The notes: a model not told the origin generated them from the sequence alone. 20,670 nt of DNA from Trichomonas tenax (GCA_023091735.1 JALKBU010000921.1:1-20670); one strand, 5' to 3'; counted from the stretch's first letter, positions 8,688 through 19,059 are shown. Made by a program: numbers and translations.

Positions 8688-11600
8688 ATGTCGAATGCAG
8701 GAGTATTCCGTGGATCCTCTCGCGTGGGACTTTCTAAGATAAGACCTTTGACAGCTAATTCACGAAATCCGCATGTAAAAATGGCGGAATCTGAGCTTCC
8801 GAATGGAAATTATTTAAATGAATCGAAAGCTCAGCAACTTTGGGCTGATATTGAAAGCGTAAAAGGCAGAGAATTCACAGTAAATGAAGCTGACGAACTA
8901 AAAAGGACTCTTGCCGTTAGTGAATTGCAAGATACATCCGGAAAAATACGAACTTTAATAGGAAAATTCGACGATATCGATCAAGAAACGCTTATGCACA
9001 TGATGCAGGTTTACGAGAGAGAAACAGGTGTTGAAGCTTTCGATGAAACTATGATTTTAACAGAATCCAAAACAAGTGTTTTGGATTTAATCAGTCAAAT
9101 GAAGGACCTTACGGACTCTGAGAAGGTATTAATTGAAACTTTGAAGGGATGGTTTGCTCAACTCGATAATAAATCTGATATTAAAGTTGATCTTACGGAA
9201 GTTCCAAATGTTGATGATGTAATTCACGATTTAGAACATGTTGTATCGGAAGTTACAAATAAATCAGAAAAAGTCGCTTTGTTGCACAATGATATTTCAG
9301 ATTTCATGTTTAAGCAGATTGGTGGACTTAAACGTGTTATTGCATCAAAGAACGAAGATATTGCAAAACTAAAGGCAACAATTGGTGAACAAAATGCTGC
9401 AGCAGAACGAAGAAAAATAAAGAAAAAACAAGAAGCAGACGCTAAAAAAGAAGCATTACGACTCAAGGAACAATTTGAGTCGCAAATTAAGCAAAATCAA
9501 GAACTCAAAACACAAATTGATCAACTTAAAAAATCTTTACAAGACTCTGAATTAAAGCGTGTTGCAGCTCAAACACAGCAGCAACAACAGCCTTTAAGTT
9601 CAAACTCTCGCGAATTGCTTGAAATGAACAATAATCTCAACAATATGAAGTTAGTTAATGAAGAAATGGAAAACATGTATAATAAGAAAATGGACGAATT
9701 GAGGGCAGAAATATCACAGCGCGATGATAAAATCAAGGACAACGAAAAGCAATACAATTTATTACTTGATAAAATGAAAAAGAAAGATCAGGAAATATTC
9801 GGCTTGAATGCAAACTTGCAAAAGCAACTTAAAATATTAGCGATCGAAAGCCATCGTACGCAGACTGTTCCTGAGTTTAGAGGCATCTCTCAGAAGCAGT
9901 ATGAAGAAGATCAGGCATTAATGAAGCTTGCACATCAAGAAGAAATCAAGAAACTTCAACAAGAATTTTCGGAAGAAATCAGAAGACAACTCGATTCGCA
10001 GAGAGAAAGATATATGGAAGAAAGACGTCAGTTGCTTGCAACAATGACAACTGGTGATCAACAGAAGCTTTTGCAATCAATTCAAGCGGAATACGAAAAA
10101 CGAATCGAAACTTTGCAGCAAGAAAATGAAGAAGTAAAAGAAAAAGCTATGAAGAACTTGGCTTCGAAAATATCATTGCTCACAAGACAATATGAACACA
10201 GAATTCAAGGAATCAATGAAAATCATCAAGATGAAATGAATATTGCAATCGAATCACTCAAACATGATCGACAAATTTTAGAATTAGATTTCGAAGAAAA
10301 ATTCAATACCGAAGTCAGAAAAATAGAACAAGATGCTGGAGAAAAGGTTGAGAAACTTCAAAAGAGAGTTTTCCTTCTCGAAGCTGCCCATAAACAAGAT
10401 AACGAGACAATTACTGCAATTAATAATCACATCGAAGAATACTGTGCAAAGACTGGTGTTGACAAAAGTGTTTTCAATATTACAGAAAAGGCAGCAGATA
10501 TTGAAAAGCCAGAACTCACAATACAAATAAGTTCAGCAACGAATCTAGAATTCACAAAGTATACTGAGAAATTAAGGATAACACGCGAAGAAATGGATAA
10601 TCAATCTGCTTGGGAACTCGAAAAGCAAAAGAAATACTACGAACGTGAAATGGTTAAACTCGCATCCAGTGTTCAGCAAGAAGTTAGAGATAAATTAATT
10701 GATCTCCAGGATTTGATTAACCAACAAGGGAATAAAGAATCAGCAGAAAAAGTTGCTAAAATGATTGAATCTACAACATCAATGTTTGAGCAGATGAATG
10801 ACAGACTTCTTCAGATTGATGATGTTGATGATACTCCAATGGTATCGATTAGTGAAGTGTCTGAGAAAACTAAATCTTTGACAGATAAAATCATAGAGCT
10901 TAGACAAAATATGGCGGACCTCAAACTGCAACAAGGAAATGGTGCTAAGACAATAGATGACATGAAAGCTGAACTCGAGATGTTCAGGAGTATGGCAAAC
11001 GGTGATCATGAGAAATTAAAGAAGCTTATTGATGAAATGAATGAAAGAAATCTTGCTGAGTTACAAGAACGCGACCAAATGATTAAAGATCTCTCGGAAC
11101 TAAATAATATCAAGAAGGTTCCACAATCTATGTCATTTAATAGTCACAATGTATTTGCTAATGCTTCAAAGAACTCCGTTGACATTGCAACAGTCACCGA
11201 ACAACTCAATAAGCTTGAATATAGCAAAGACGAAATCCTTCTCCATGTTGAGAATGTTATAGTTAAGGATGACAGTGGAAATGAGAAAGAAGTTCCAATA
11301 CCTTCTGGTATATTACCGAAGAAGGAGCAGCCACCAAAGAGACCAATTGAACTTTCTATTCACAACAAAGTTCAGTATCTAAACATTATTAACGAACATG
11401 CAGCTCAATATCAAAAACTCGATAACTTGGTTATTAGAAATGCCCCAGAACCAACTACTTACACTCATACACCAAGCAGAAAGCGCTCTAAGACAGTTAA
11501 GATCAAATCCGATCCAGTAATTAAAGTTCCAAAGCCAAAGGTCGAATCTCCACCACCGCCACCTCCTGTTGAACCTCCTAAAGAAGAAAAGGTCGAAGAA

Positions 11601-14600
11601 CCACCGAAGGTTGAAGAGAAAGTTCTAGAGGAGCCTAAATTTGAGGAACCACCAAAGGTTGAAGAGCAGAAAAATGAGGAAGAGGAAATGATACAAGAAG
11701 AGGAAGAATACGAAATAGATTATTATGATACAGAAACACAGACAATGCCACTGATATTATCTCACTTGCCTCGACTTGCTATATCCGAATCAATGACTAA
11801 AGAAGAACAAGAGCAGATTGCAAATCTTTCTATTCCATCAGGACCAGATTCTTTCCATGTCAGCGCAAGAGCAGAAGAACTAAGAATCGTTATGACGTTT
11901 GTTGGTGAAAAGTATCTCGCAAAGAGATTCAGCTTCTCTGAGAATACAGAAAGACAAAAAATTTCAAGTGCATTTAGACTCCACAAACCACATCATGAGA
12001 TTGAACTTCATGAATCATTGGTTGTCCACTTCTGCAGGTTGGAACCAATTGTCAGCTATGTCGAAAAAGATCATGAAGACGGAAAGCAAATCAATCTACA
12101 AATCGTGAACATGGAAATCGTCTCGAAGGATATTGGATATGCAAGGAAACAGCTTGAGATGGAAATGATAACATTTGAAGTTCCATTGGGTCAGCACATT
12201 AATCCTAAGTTCCTTGATTCGATCAAAGTCACCGCCTTCGACCGAGAGAAAGGAATCAACATGAAGTTGAAGAAAGATCTCGATAGCGCTCAAAAGCAAT
12301 TGGCTGAGAAGCCAAGCTTAGTTTTAGTCAAAGACCATTCAGTTGATGAAATTGCTAAGCCAAAGTTCTCAGTTAATTCTAATCCAAGACCTCTTAGATC
12401 TTATACAAATGAAAATCTTGGTATTCCAACACTTTCACAAGATTTACTCGATGGAAAATCATATCTAACATTGACACCGGATAAATCAACACCTAAATTA
12501 GTTGAAGAGGAAGAAGAATATGGCAAAGAATCACCATTATTGCATAATGAAGAAGAGGAAGATGGAGAAACAACTAAATCAAGCAGAAAATCCACATCAA
12601 GGAAGAAATACGAACACATACAAAATGTCAATCTTCCTGACGTCGACATTAACGCAGATCCATTTGGTGCATCAATCAAGATCCTGCAGACGCAGATGAG
12701 AGAGCTAAAACTCTACGGCGATGACGATAATGATGTTGTGGAGAAGATCGGAAATGATGCGAACGCATATTATGCTTACATCACGGCTGCTGGTTATACT
12801 GACGATGCACACTTCTCATTCATGGACTCAATCAAAGCGGCTAAGAATGAACATGATGATTTACACACCAACTTAATTAGAGTTATTGGACTTGGACAGT
12901 CTCTTGTTAAATGCGTTACGCTTATGAGACAACGCTATGACAGAGCAATGACTGATCTCAATAATGCAAAAGTTCAACAAGTTAAGAGTGAAGTTAAGTT
13001 CCAAGCTGAGATCATTAATGCAATCCAGCAGCAGGATGATCCTAATGCTTCAAAAAAGATGAACCAAATGAATCACCTTCACAAACTCGAAAACTCATTA
13101 GCGATTGTTGAAAGCTTGAAGCTAATTAAGACTGAAGAAGAGGCAACAAGATATGATGTATTGATGGCGTCAATATCTCAGTCCATCCAACAAGTCAAGA
13201 ATGATGAATCAATGCCAAAACAGGCAATGGATAAACTCACAAATGATGTTCAAATCTTCATTTCTGGACTCAACAAAGATGAAGCTGGACAAATCAGAGA
13301 ACACGAAAGTTCATCAGAAGCGAAGAGACTCAGAATCCAAAGAGATGACTTGAAGAAACAACTCAAGAATGTGAAAGTTGAGAACGAGACATTGCAACAA
13401 AAGGTTGTTCATTTGCAGCAGCGTGTTGATGAACTTAAGGAGCAAAAGGATGCTGAGAAGTCTCTTTCTCAAGCGCAGTTAGCGAATTTGAGGGAAGCGA
13501 TGAATGTTAGTGAAGGAGCAACTCCTGAACAAGCTAAAGATCAATTCAAGAAGCACATGCTTAACATGGTTTCCCTTCTCGATGCTGTTAATGCAGAGAA
13601 ATCAATGCTCACGAACAAAGTTTCTGATCTTGAAGATGAACTTTCAAGAGCTCATGAACGTGAAAAGAAGCTTCAAATACAAATCTCTGATCTCATCGAT
13701 GATAACGATGACTTCAAACGTTCTAATACTTCATCAATCATGTTTAAAGATGCAGATATCGAGCATCTCAAGGAACAACTCAATGCTGATCAAATTGTTA
13801 ATGATAACCAGAGAAGACAATTGGAGGAAGCAACAGCAAATCACGCTGTTTTGCTTCAGGCAAATACACGTCTTGAAGATGAATTATTCAATGCAAGGAG
13901 CGAAATCAGGCAACTAAGAATGCAGATTGAAGAACTTAACATCCAACTCGCAATGAGAGCAAATGCAAATCCACTCCCTCAACAGAATGCTTCGAATAGA
14001 AATTCAAACAAAGATATCAAAGTTAAAACATTACAAGACACTAAACCAGTTACTTCAAATCCTATGTCGGAGCAATTAACAAGGCAATCGAGTGTGAAGA
14101 GCGAAAAAAAAGTGATCAAACCTATCATCGAAGAGCCAGTCAAAGCACCAGTTCAAGATGTTCCAAATCAAAAAGTAGTTGATGAACCTGTTCACGAGGA
14201 GGAGGAACATCACGAAGAACAAGCTCCAGAGCCAGAGCCAATTGATCTTGTTGACACAAAGCAAACGGAAGATGAAGAGGAGAACAAACAGAACACATCT
14301 GCATATACATCAAAGGATAACTTGTTCAGAGATAGCTCAATGTATGGAGAATACATCGATGACTTCGACGACAATCCTGTTCTCATAGATATCCAGAAGG
14401 ATAACTTCTCAACACTCGGAGATAATGCTCCACACACTGTTCACAATCCGCTGAACTTCTTGAACAAGAAGAAGAAAATAAATCTGAACGCCCGTCCACA
14501 GACGCAAACTGGAAAACGAATGCAAGTGAAACGTCACACAACAACAACTGTTGCTTCTATTCCAACAACCCAATATATTGATTTAACAATTAACAACGCT

Positions 14601-15968
14601 GTTCAAGGAAAGCGCCAAGTCACAGGCGTTTCTCAACAAATTCGCCCAACAACAAGAATATCTGATACAACAGCTGCTGTTGTTGCTAGTGCAGTTCATC
14701 CAGAAGGAGAGCTTCCAGTGGTTACAAGCAACCTAAAGTTCCCACAAGTGTCTGTTGAAGCTCCTAAACCTGTAAACAATCGTCCACAAACTTCTCTTGG
14801 ACAATTCTCTTCTCGAAGCCAACAAGTTCACAGACCAATGCATCCTCTTCCTGGCATTGTCATTGATAAGACATTGGAACAGTCCCCACCGGAGCCAGTC
14901 AGAATTACATTAATGGTTAACCAGAGCACAGAAAACCATATGAAAGCAATCAAGAGGCCTCTTATTATTCCTCCTCTTCCACCACCGAACCAGGGCGTTC
15001 AGAATACAACAAGGAGCGAGAATCTCACTCTCAGAGGAATGCAGATTGCCAAGAAGATTGAGCAGCGACAGAATACAGAGACTCTCAGGTTGATTGAAAG
15101 ACTCAGAGAGCAGATTCGCAAACTTATTGCACAGAATGAAGGAAGTGAGAAAACAATCATGCAGCAGCGTCAAAAGATTACGGAGTTAACATTGCAACTG
15201 CACAGAACTAAGCTTGATGTTATCAAAGCGAATGACACAACAAAGAGAACTCAGATCAGAGCAGATAACATCAAATCTCGCATCGAAATATGCTACAATG
15301 AAATATCTCAGAGAGATGATGAAATCAGGAAACTCAAGAGAGAACTCATTATCCTCAAGAACTCTACATCTCCAATCAATGAAGCTTCATCCAAGATTCT
15401 CATTGCAAAGAGGGAAAGAGAGAGAATCAAGAGAGAAAGGAGACAGCGCCAAGAGATGCGCGATGCAACAAAGGAAGCGCTCAAAGCAGCCACAAATGAA
15501 GCGACATACAAACATCTCACTAACTTACTACAGAACACAGAATCATCTATGGCGAGACTCGAAGCAAACAAGAGAATGTGGAAGGAGATCGAAAGAAAGC
15601 AAGTCATGCTTGTCTTGGAAGCAATGTCAAGATTATCAACATCAGAAGTCGACAGAGTTAAAGCAATGCTTCCAGAATTATCACCGTTCAGATCGATGAA
15701 ACACAACATCAAGTTCACGGAAATCGTCAGAACACCACCAGAAGAAGTTCCTCGACATTACACACAAACAGTTGAGTCAATTGGCCCAACTTACGCTGAT
15801 AAAGTAATGATAATGGATAAACTTGATCCACCATTAACAACAGAAGAAAGGAGAGATATCATTTTAAGAAGAGAATCACCAGAATTAGAAAAAAGATTAG
15901 TTTCAACACTGAAATCAATGCAAGAAAATAATACAATTCGGTCATCAGAAATTATTCAGACTGCATAA
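8688..15968 (+). CDS. Giant multi-segment coiled-coil protein, 2426 aa
   Basis: The order of segments, with approximate residues, is as follows. 1-30: basic Ser/Arg head. 30-230: mixed helices. 230-920: long Gln/Glu/Lys coiled coil with a short poly-Gln run. 930-1020: Pro- then Glu-rich disordered stretch with six consecutive Pro and repeated PPKVEE. 1050-1200: a non-coiled, probably beta-containing module. 1260-1310: acidic linker. 1320-1760: helical domain and second coiled coil. 1760-2090: disordered, with acidic and Pro/Thr-rich parts. 2090-2300: third, strongly basic coiled coil. 2300-2426: Pro-rich and helical tail. There is no ATPase, kinase or membrane motif. Related trichomonad proteins are often named viral A-type inclusion protein only because of coiled-coil similarity; a cytoskeletal fibre or scaffold is more likely, by inference. 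The ATG at 8688 is the first in the frame. Its promoter must lie in the 152 bp shared with the FOP-like gene. Confidence 0.9.
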   Translation: MSNAGVFRGSSRVGLSKIRPLTANSRNPHVKMAESELPNGNYLNESKAQQLWADIESVKGREFTVNEADELKRTLAVSELQDTSGKIRTLIGKFDDIDQETLMHMMQVYERETGVEAFDETMILTESKTSVLDLISQMKDLTDSEKVLIETLKGWFAQLDNKSDIKVDLTEVPNVDDVIHDLEHVVSEVTNKSEKVALLHNDISDFMFKQIGGLKRVIASKNEDIAKLKATIGEQNAAAERRKIKKKQEADAKKEALRLKEQFESQIKQNQELKTQIDQLKKSLQDSELKRVAAQTQQQQQPLSSNSRELLEMNNNLNNMKLVNEEMENMYNKKMDELRAEISQRDDKIKDNEKQYNLLLDKMKKKDQEIFGLNANLQKQLKILAIESHRTQTVPEFRGISQKQYEEDQALMKLAHQEEIKKLQQEFSEEIRRQLDSQRERYMEERRQLLATMTTGDQQKLLQSIQAEYEKRIETLQQENEEVKEKAMKNLASKISLLTRQYEHRIQGINENHQDEMNIAIESLKHDRQILELDFEEKFNTEVRKIEQDAGEKVEKLQKRVFLLEAAHKQDNETITAINNHIEEYCAKTGVDKSVFNITEKAADIEKPELTIQISSATNLEFTKYTEKLRITREEMDNQSAWELEKQKKYYEREMVKLASSVQQEVRDKLIDLQDLINQQGNKESAEKVAKMIESTTSMFEQMNDRLLQIDDVDDTPMVSISEVSEKTKSLTDKIIELRQNMADLKLQQGNGAKTIDDMKAELEMFRSMANGDHEKLKKLIDEMNERNLAELQERDQMIKDLSELNNIKKVPQSMSFNSHNVFANASKNSVDIATVTEQLNKLEYSKDEILLHVENVIVKDDSGNEKEVPIPSGILPKKEQPPKRPIELSIHNKVQYLNIINEHAAQYQKLDNLVIRNAPEPTTYTHTPSRKRSKTVKIKSDPVIKVPKPKVESPPPPPPVEPPKEEKVEEPPKVEEKVLEEPKFEEPPKVEEQKNEEEEMIQEEEEYEIDYYDTETQTMPLILSHLPRLAISESMTKEEQEQIANLSIPSGPDSFHVSARAEELRIVMTFVGEKYLAKRFSFSENTERQKISSAFRLHKPHHEIELHESLVVHFCRLEPIVSYVEKDHEDGKQINLQIVNMEIVSKDIGYARKQLEMEMITFEVPLGQHINPKFLDSIKVTAFDREKGINMKLKKDLDSAQKQLAEKPSLVLVKDHSVDEIAKPKFSVNSNPRPLRSYTNENLGIPTLSQDLLDGKSYLTLTPDKSTPKLVEEEEEYGKESPLLHNEEEEDGETTKSSRKSTSRKKYEHIQNVNLPDVDINADPFGASIKILQTQMRELKLYGDDDNDVVEKIGNDANAYYAYITAAGYTDDAHFSFMDSIKAAKNEHDDLHTNLIRVIGLGQSLVKCVTLMRQRYDRAMTDLNNAKVQQVKSEVKFQAEIINAIQQQDDPNASKKMNQMNHLHKLENSLAIVESLKLIKTEEEATRYDVLMASISQSIQQVKNDESMPKQAMDKLTNDVQIFISGLNKDEAGQIREHESSSEAKRLRIQRDDLKKQLKNVKVENETLQQKVVHLQQRVDELKEQKDAEKSLSQAQLANLREAMNVSEGATPEQAKDQFKKHMLNMVSLLDAVNAEKSMLTNKVSDLEDELSRAHEREKKLQIQISDLIDDNDDFKRSNTSSIMFKDADIEHLKEQLNADQIVNDNQRRQLEEATANHAVLLQANTRLEDELFNARSEIRQLRMQIEELNIQLAMRANANPLPQQNASNRNSNKDIKVKTLQDTKPVTSNPMSEQLTRQSSVKSEKKVIKPIIEEPVKAPVQDVPNQKVVDEPVHEEEEHHEEQAPEPEPIDLVDTKQTEDEEENKQNTSAYTSKDNLFRDSSMYGEYIDDFDDNPVLIDIQKDNFSTLGDNAPHTVHNPLNFLNKKKKINLNARPQTQTGKRMQVKRHTTTTVASIPTTQYIDLTINNAVQGKRQVTGVSQQIRPTTRISDTTAAVVASAVHPEGELPVVTSNLKFPQVSVEAPKPVNNRPQTSLGQFSSRSQQVHRPMHPLPGIVIDKTLEQSPPEPVRITLMVNQSTENHMKAIKRPLIIPPLPPPNQGVQNTTRSENLTLRGMQIAKKIEQRQNTETLRLIERLREQIRKLIAQNEGSEKTIMQQRQKITELTLQLHRTKLDVIKANDTTKRTQIRADNIKSRIEICYNEISQRDDEIRKLKRELIILKNSTSPINEASSKILIAKRERERIKRERRQRQEMRDATKEALKAATNEATYKHLTNLLQNTESSMARLEANKRMWKEIERKQVMLVLEAMSRLSTSEVDRVKAMLPELSPFRSMKHNIKFTEIVRTPPEEVPRHYTQTVESIGPTYADKVMIMDKLDPPLTTEERRDIILRRESPELEKRLVSTLKSMQENNTIRSSEIIQTA

Positions 15969-16499
15969 TTTTATATTATTATATTGTTTGTTTATTATAA
16001 AAAATATCGTTTATCTAACAATATAAATTTATAAACTCTATGGTAGCTATCATAGCCTCATTGAATATAGTGAAAGTAATAAACTTGAAGACTTTAAAGG
16101 ATAGTTATTTAATTTAAAATCAAACATGACGATATACTAGTCTATATATATAACCATTTTATCCGGCTAAATCTGGACAATTACTCATAATTGGACATGA
16201 ATAACAGTTGAAAATAGAGGAATTTTCGAGAAAAAGGGATTTTAAATTTTCCAACTTCAATCGACTTTATCTCTTTATGTAATGACTTTTTATACATCAT
16301 TGAAACGTAACACGAATTAACCTTTTCGTTTTCAATTTAATTGTTATAATTATTGGATTGAAATCTTGCTAACTTCATAAACGGATAGTTATTTTGTTTG
16401 GTGCTCTGCTTGAAATGGGGATAATTAGTTTGTCTTCAACAATTCTTAATTTTGACATGTAAAACATCAAATTTGCCGACATATAATTTTTCCATCAAA
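15969..16499. other. Intergenic region containing direct repeat copy A
   Basis: No gene is visible. The stretch holds repeat copy A (16141-16359) and the presumed promoter of the 16500 gene. A near-palindromic 17-base sequence at 16448-16464 recurs, inverted, at 20488-20504. No perfect TCA+1 Y W initiator stands within 20 bases of the 16500 ATG; the nearest sequence is CCATCAAAATG. Confidence 0.6.
16141..16359 (+). repeat. Direct repeat copy A (about 219 bp)
   Basis: This segment aligns in the same orientation with 19575-19796. Both start with tctatatatata and end with ttggatt. A 36-base block (16260-16295 and 19695-19730) is identical, as is a block around attttcgagaaaaagggat. The remainder has scattered substitutions and small indels. 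It shows no coding potential. The two copies bracket the 852-aa gene and the phosphoglycerate kinase relic. Confidence 0.85.
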
Positions 16500-19058
16500 A
16501 TGATCACACTTGGGGAACACTATTATGCATGCGAGGAACTTGATAAAATCGGATTTGAGTTTCATCATGTGTTGCTGCAGCAATGCTTAGGTGATAACAA
16601 AGCCCAAGAAGGCGAAAGTTTCGATGAAATTATTGCAAGAAAACACAATTCGTCACAATTCACCATGGTCAAAAATCGATTTCAAACATATGGAATTCTT
16701 CTAGATTCTAAAATAATCGAAAAGACGATCGAAATAGCCGAATTCAAAAAAATATACGTTTTTAATGGAACAAAATTCATATATTTTGAGGGAGGAAACG
16801 AAAAAGGCGAAGAAATCGTCGCATTTTCAAAACATTCATATATTGGTTTAGCAAAAATGAAATATTCAACTATTCATATGACAAATGAAGATTGCCAAAC
16901 TCTAATGATATTTGAGATCATAAAAGATGGTCCTGAGTTTTATTTCAAGCCTAAAATCAATTTTCATAAAGAATTATTTGATGAATTCAAAAATAAATAC
17001 GAAAACGTCTCAAAGTTACAAGCTTACATTAGCTACATTGGTAAAGACACAGATCCTCCTAAAATCGAATACAAATTCGAAGGTGAAAAAATAATATCAA
17101 CTCTCATATTCCAAAAAGCTTTGCAATTAGACAATATTTCCGAACAAGATAAGAAGGTGCGCGACGATATAATTAAATTTTACAAAAAAATTTTTCATCT
17201 AAATGATGAATATATACTGAAAGAAACGAAAAAAGAAAACGAGAATTATGGCGAAACTACAAAACCTGTCAAAGTAGATGACTGCATCTATATTGCATCT
17301 AAATTATCCAAAGACTACATCATTGTTAACAATATTAACGAATTTTGGATAATAATTTTTAGATGCATAACTTTATGCGAAAGAATTTCTTTTTCATTCA
17401 AGAATTATCAACATCCTAGAAACAGCAGAGATCTCAGAATTGAGTCAATTGGTGCTTCTTTCAACAGCTTTTGTCCAAGCAATCGTACGCTTTATAAAAA
17501 TGCCTTTAATGAAAAATTGGAAACTATCAATGTCAAGCAATTGAACTACAGTGAAATCATCCCTAAGATATATGAAAAAAAAGTGACATCTCAGGAAGAT
17601 CAAACAACTTATGACGATTATTTCCTTAATGTGCTTAAAAAGCAGCAAACTAAAGTTGACAGCTCAAATGTACTTATAAACATTAAGCTCATCCAAGCAA
17701 TGGATGATGGTCGCCTCAAAGTTAGTTTTTCTCATATCAAAAAGTACATCTTCAATTCAATCAAAATTTATAGGCAATTTCCTGGATCAGTAATTTATCA
17801 TCTTGACGGTCTAATTGATTACATACCAAGTATTGATATCAGAATTCAGAAAGGTATAGAATGCTTATACAAATCTTCAACAGGATATGTTCTTTTTGGT
17901 AAGAGCAAAATCTATAATTATAAAAAAGACGCTCTTTCATATTTCCAAGTTCTTTTCATCCCATATGGATTCAAAGGTATTTTTCCAGTTAATATTGCCA
18001 CTGAGAATACTTACTTCGCGCGCGCTCCTGTAATACTTAATGATGATGATCCAAAAACACTAAGCGCTCCATACGAACTCAGATTCGATGCAGATACGTC
18101 AATATTCTATCACTATGATAAATTTCACAACAATTGTTATTATGTTTATAATGGTCTTAGGTGTGTTCCAAAACCAAAGGAGAACAGAACAAAAAAATCA
18201 GAAGATGACGAAACAACAAAATCAGAAGATCACGAAACAACAAAATCAGAAGATCACGAAACAACAAAATCAGAAGATCACGAAACAACAAGCGAGATTG
18301 CAGAAGGAGGCAACCCATTTGTCGAAGCACTATCAATCCCACAAGAATGGTTTGATTTATCCTCGCTTATAATGAATCGTCAGCTTTCTGAAAGTGAAAT
18401 CAAGTTGGAAATTGCAAGAAAATTCCCTGATTGCATTCCTCTTCGGTATTTTTGCGAAGAGAAATCAATATCTGTCACTTATGTTGATTTCAGCAAATCT
18501 GGGAAATCAGATTTTCTCTCTGAACTCACCGGCGTTCCATTTATTCCTACGAACAATGGAAGCGTTTATGTGACAGCCAAAATCAACGACATAAGCACTG
18601 ATGTTAATGTCACATTAATCATGTACATAAGGCCTCTAGCAACCCCTGACTGTGTTTCTATTGCAAGAACAATCTTCGCTGCTATGGCATCTAGCTCTTT
18701 AGTGATTTTCGACTACGATAACATTGGAGAGTTTGCTGATGGATTTAATTATTATTTAGCCAAATTTCAATCTTGGAATGCACTATTTCCGATTCAAAGG
18801 CGCTACCCATTATTAATACACATATGTCCGAAGCCAAAATCTGTTACAAAATTGAAACTACCATCTGACCTAATTGACCAAATAAACACGGAACAAAAAA
18901 TGATTACTGTCGAGACATCCAATACAGAACTTATCCCTACAATTAAAAAATCTCTTGACCCTAAAATTGTTCCAACGCTAGAAACAAAAAGCAACTGCAA
19001 GATTCTTCGTGATGCAGGTATTGCTCTTGCCACAATGACTTATTTCGATCATGAATAA
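16500..19058 (+). CDS. Unrecognised 852-aa protein with acidic tandem repeat and degenerate P-loop-like segment
   Basis: I do not recognise the family. The ATG at 16500 is the first Met codon; the frame extends to a TTG at 16452, which is not expected to initiate in a eukaryote. Residues 1-560 are mixed alpha/beta with many aromatic residues and no repeats, signal peptide or membrane segment. Residues 566-597 are four tandem copies of an acidic eight-residue unit (KSEDxETT). The C-terminal 250 residues contain YVDFSKSGKSDFLSELTG (residues about 661-678). This resembles a GxxxxGKS nucleotide-binding loop with Asp663 in place of the first Gly, followed by a GTPase-like LTGVPF segment and hydrophobic strands YVTAKI, TLIMYI, SSLVIFDYD and LLIHIC. 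No clear DxxG or NKxD is visible, so nucleotide binding is doubtful. The stop TAA plus A forms TAAA, the trichomonad poly(A) signal. The phosphoglycerate kinase relic lies 50 bp downstream on the other strand. Confidence 0.82.
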   Translation: MITLGEHYYACEELDKIGFEFHHVLLQQCLGDNKAQEGESFDEIIARKHNSSQFTMVKNRFQTYGILLDSKIIEKTIEIAEFKKIYVFNGTKFIYFEGGNEKGEEIVAFSKHSYIGLAKMKYSTIHMTNEDCQTLMIFEIIKDGPEFYFKPKINFHKELFDEFKNKYENVSKLQAYISYIGKDTDPPKIEYKFEGEKIISTLIFQKALQLDNISEQDKKVRDDIIKFYKKIFHLNDEYILKETKKENENYGETTKPVKVDDCIYIASKLSKDYIIVNNINEFWIIIFRCITLCERISFSFKNYQHPRNSRDLRIESIGASFNSFCPSNRTLYKNAFNEKLETINVKQLNYSEIIPKIYEKKVTSQEDQTTYDDYFLNVLKKQQTKVDSSNVLINIKLIQAMDDGRLKVSFSHIKKYIFNSIKIYRQFPGSVIYHLDGLIDYIPSIDIRIQKGIECLYKSSTGYVLFGKSKIYNYKKDALSYFQVLFIPYGFKGIFPVNIATENTYFARAPVILNDDDPKTLSAPYELRFDADTSIFYHYDKFHNNCYYVYNGLRCVPKPKENRTKKSEDDETTKSEDHETTKSEDHETTKSEDHETTSEIAEGGNPFVEALSIPQEWFDLSSLIMNRQLSESEIKLEIARKFPDCIPLRYFCEEKSISVTYVDFSKSGKSDFLSELTGVPFIPTNNGSVYVTAKINDISTDVNVTLIMYIRPLATPDCVSIARTIFAAMASSSLVIFDYDNIGEFADGFNYYLAKFQSWNALFPIQRRYPLLIHICPKPKSVTKLKLPSDLIDQINTEQKMITVETSNTELIPTIKKSLDPKIVPTLETKSNCKILRDAGIALATMTYFDHE
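18195..18290 (+). repeat. 24-bp minisatellite, four units, inside the 16500 gene
   Basis: Four exact-length 24-base units run from 18195 to 18290 in frame. Each encodes KSEDxETT, with Asp in unit 1 and His in units 2-4. Units 2, 3 and 4 are identical; unit 1 differs by one base (gatgac against gatcac). The near-identity points to recent expansion or ongoing homogenisation, so copy number may vary between strains. Confidence 0.95.
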
Positions 19059-19059
19059 A
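19056..19059 (+). terminator. Stop codon overlapping a TAAA poly(A) signal
   Basis: The stop TAA of the 852-aa gene is followed by A, forming TAAA. In Trichomonas vaginalis a UAAA signal that often includes the stop codon directs 3'-end formation. An AT-rich tract follows. Confidence 0.4.

Noticed and set aside
15518..15532. Intron 3'-site-like ACTAACTTACTACAG
   Set aside because: It resembles the trichomonad branch/acceptor motif, but the 2426-aa frame is open through it and no GTAYGT donor lies upstream in the gene at a sensible distance.
15214..15699. 161-codon frame inside the 2426-aa gene
   Set aside because: It is a shadow of the real coding frame; its Arg/Lys/Ser-rich composition reflects the frame shift of a coiled-coil coding sequence.
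16452..16499. Upstream TTG extension of the 852-aa gene
   Set aside because: TTG is not a normal start in this kind of organism; the first ATG is at 16500.
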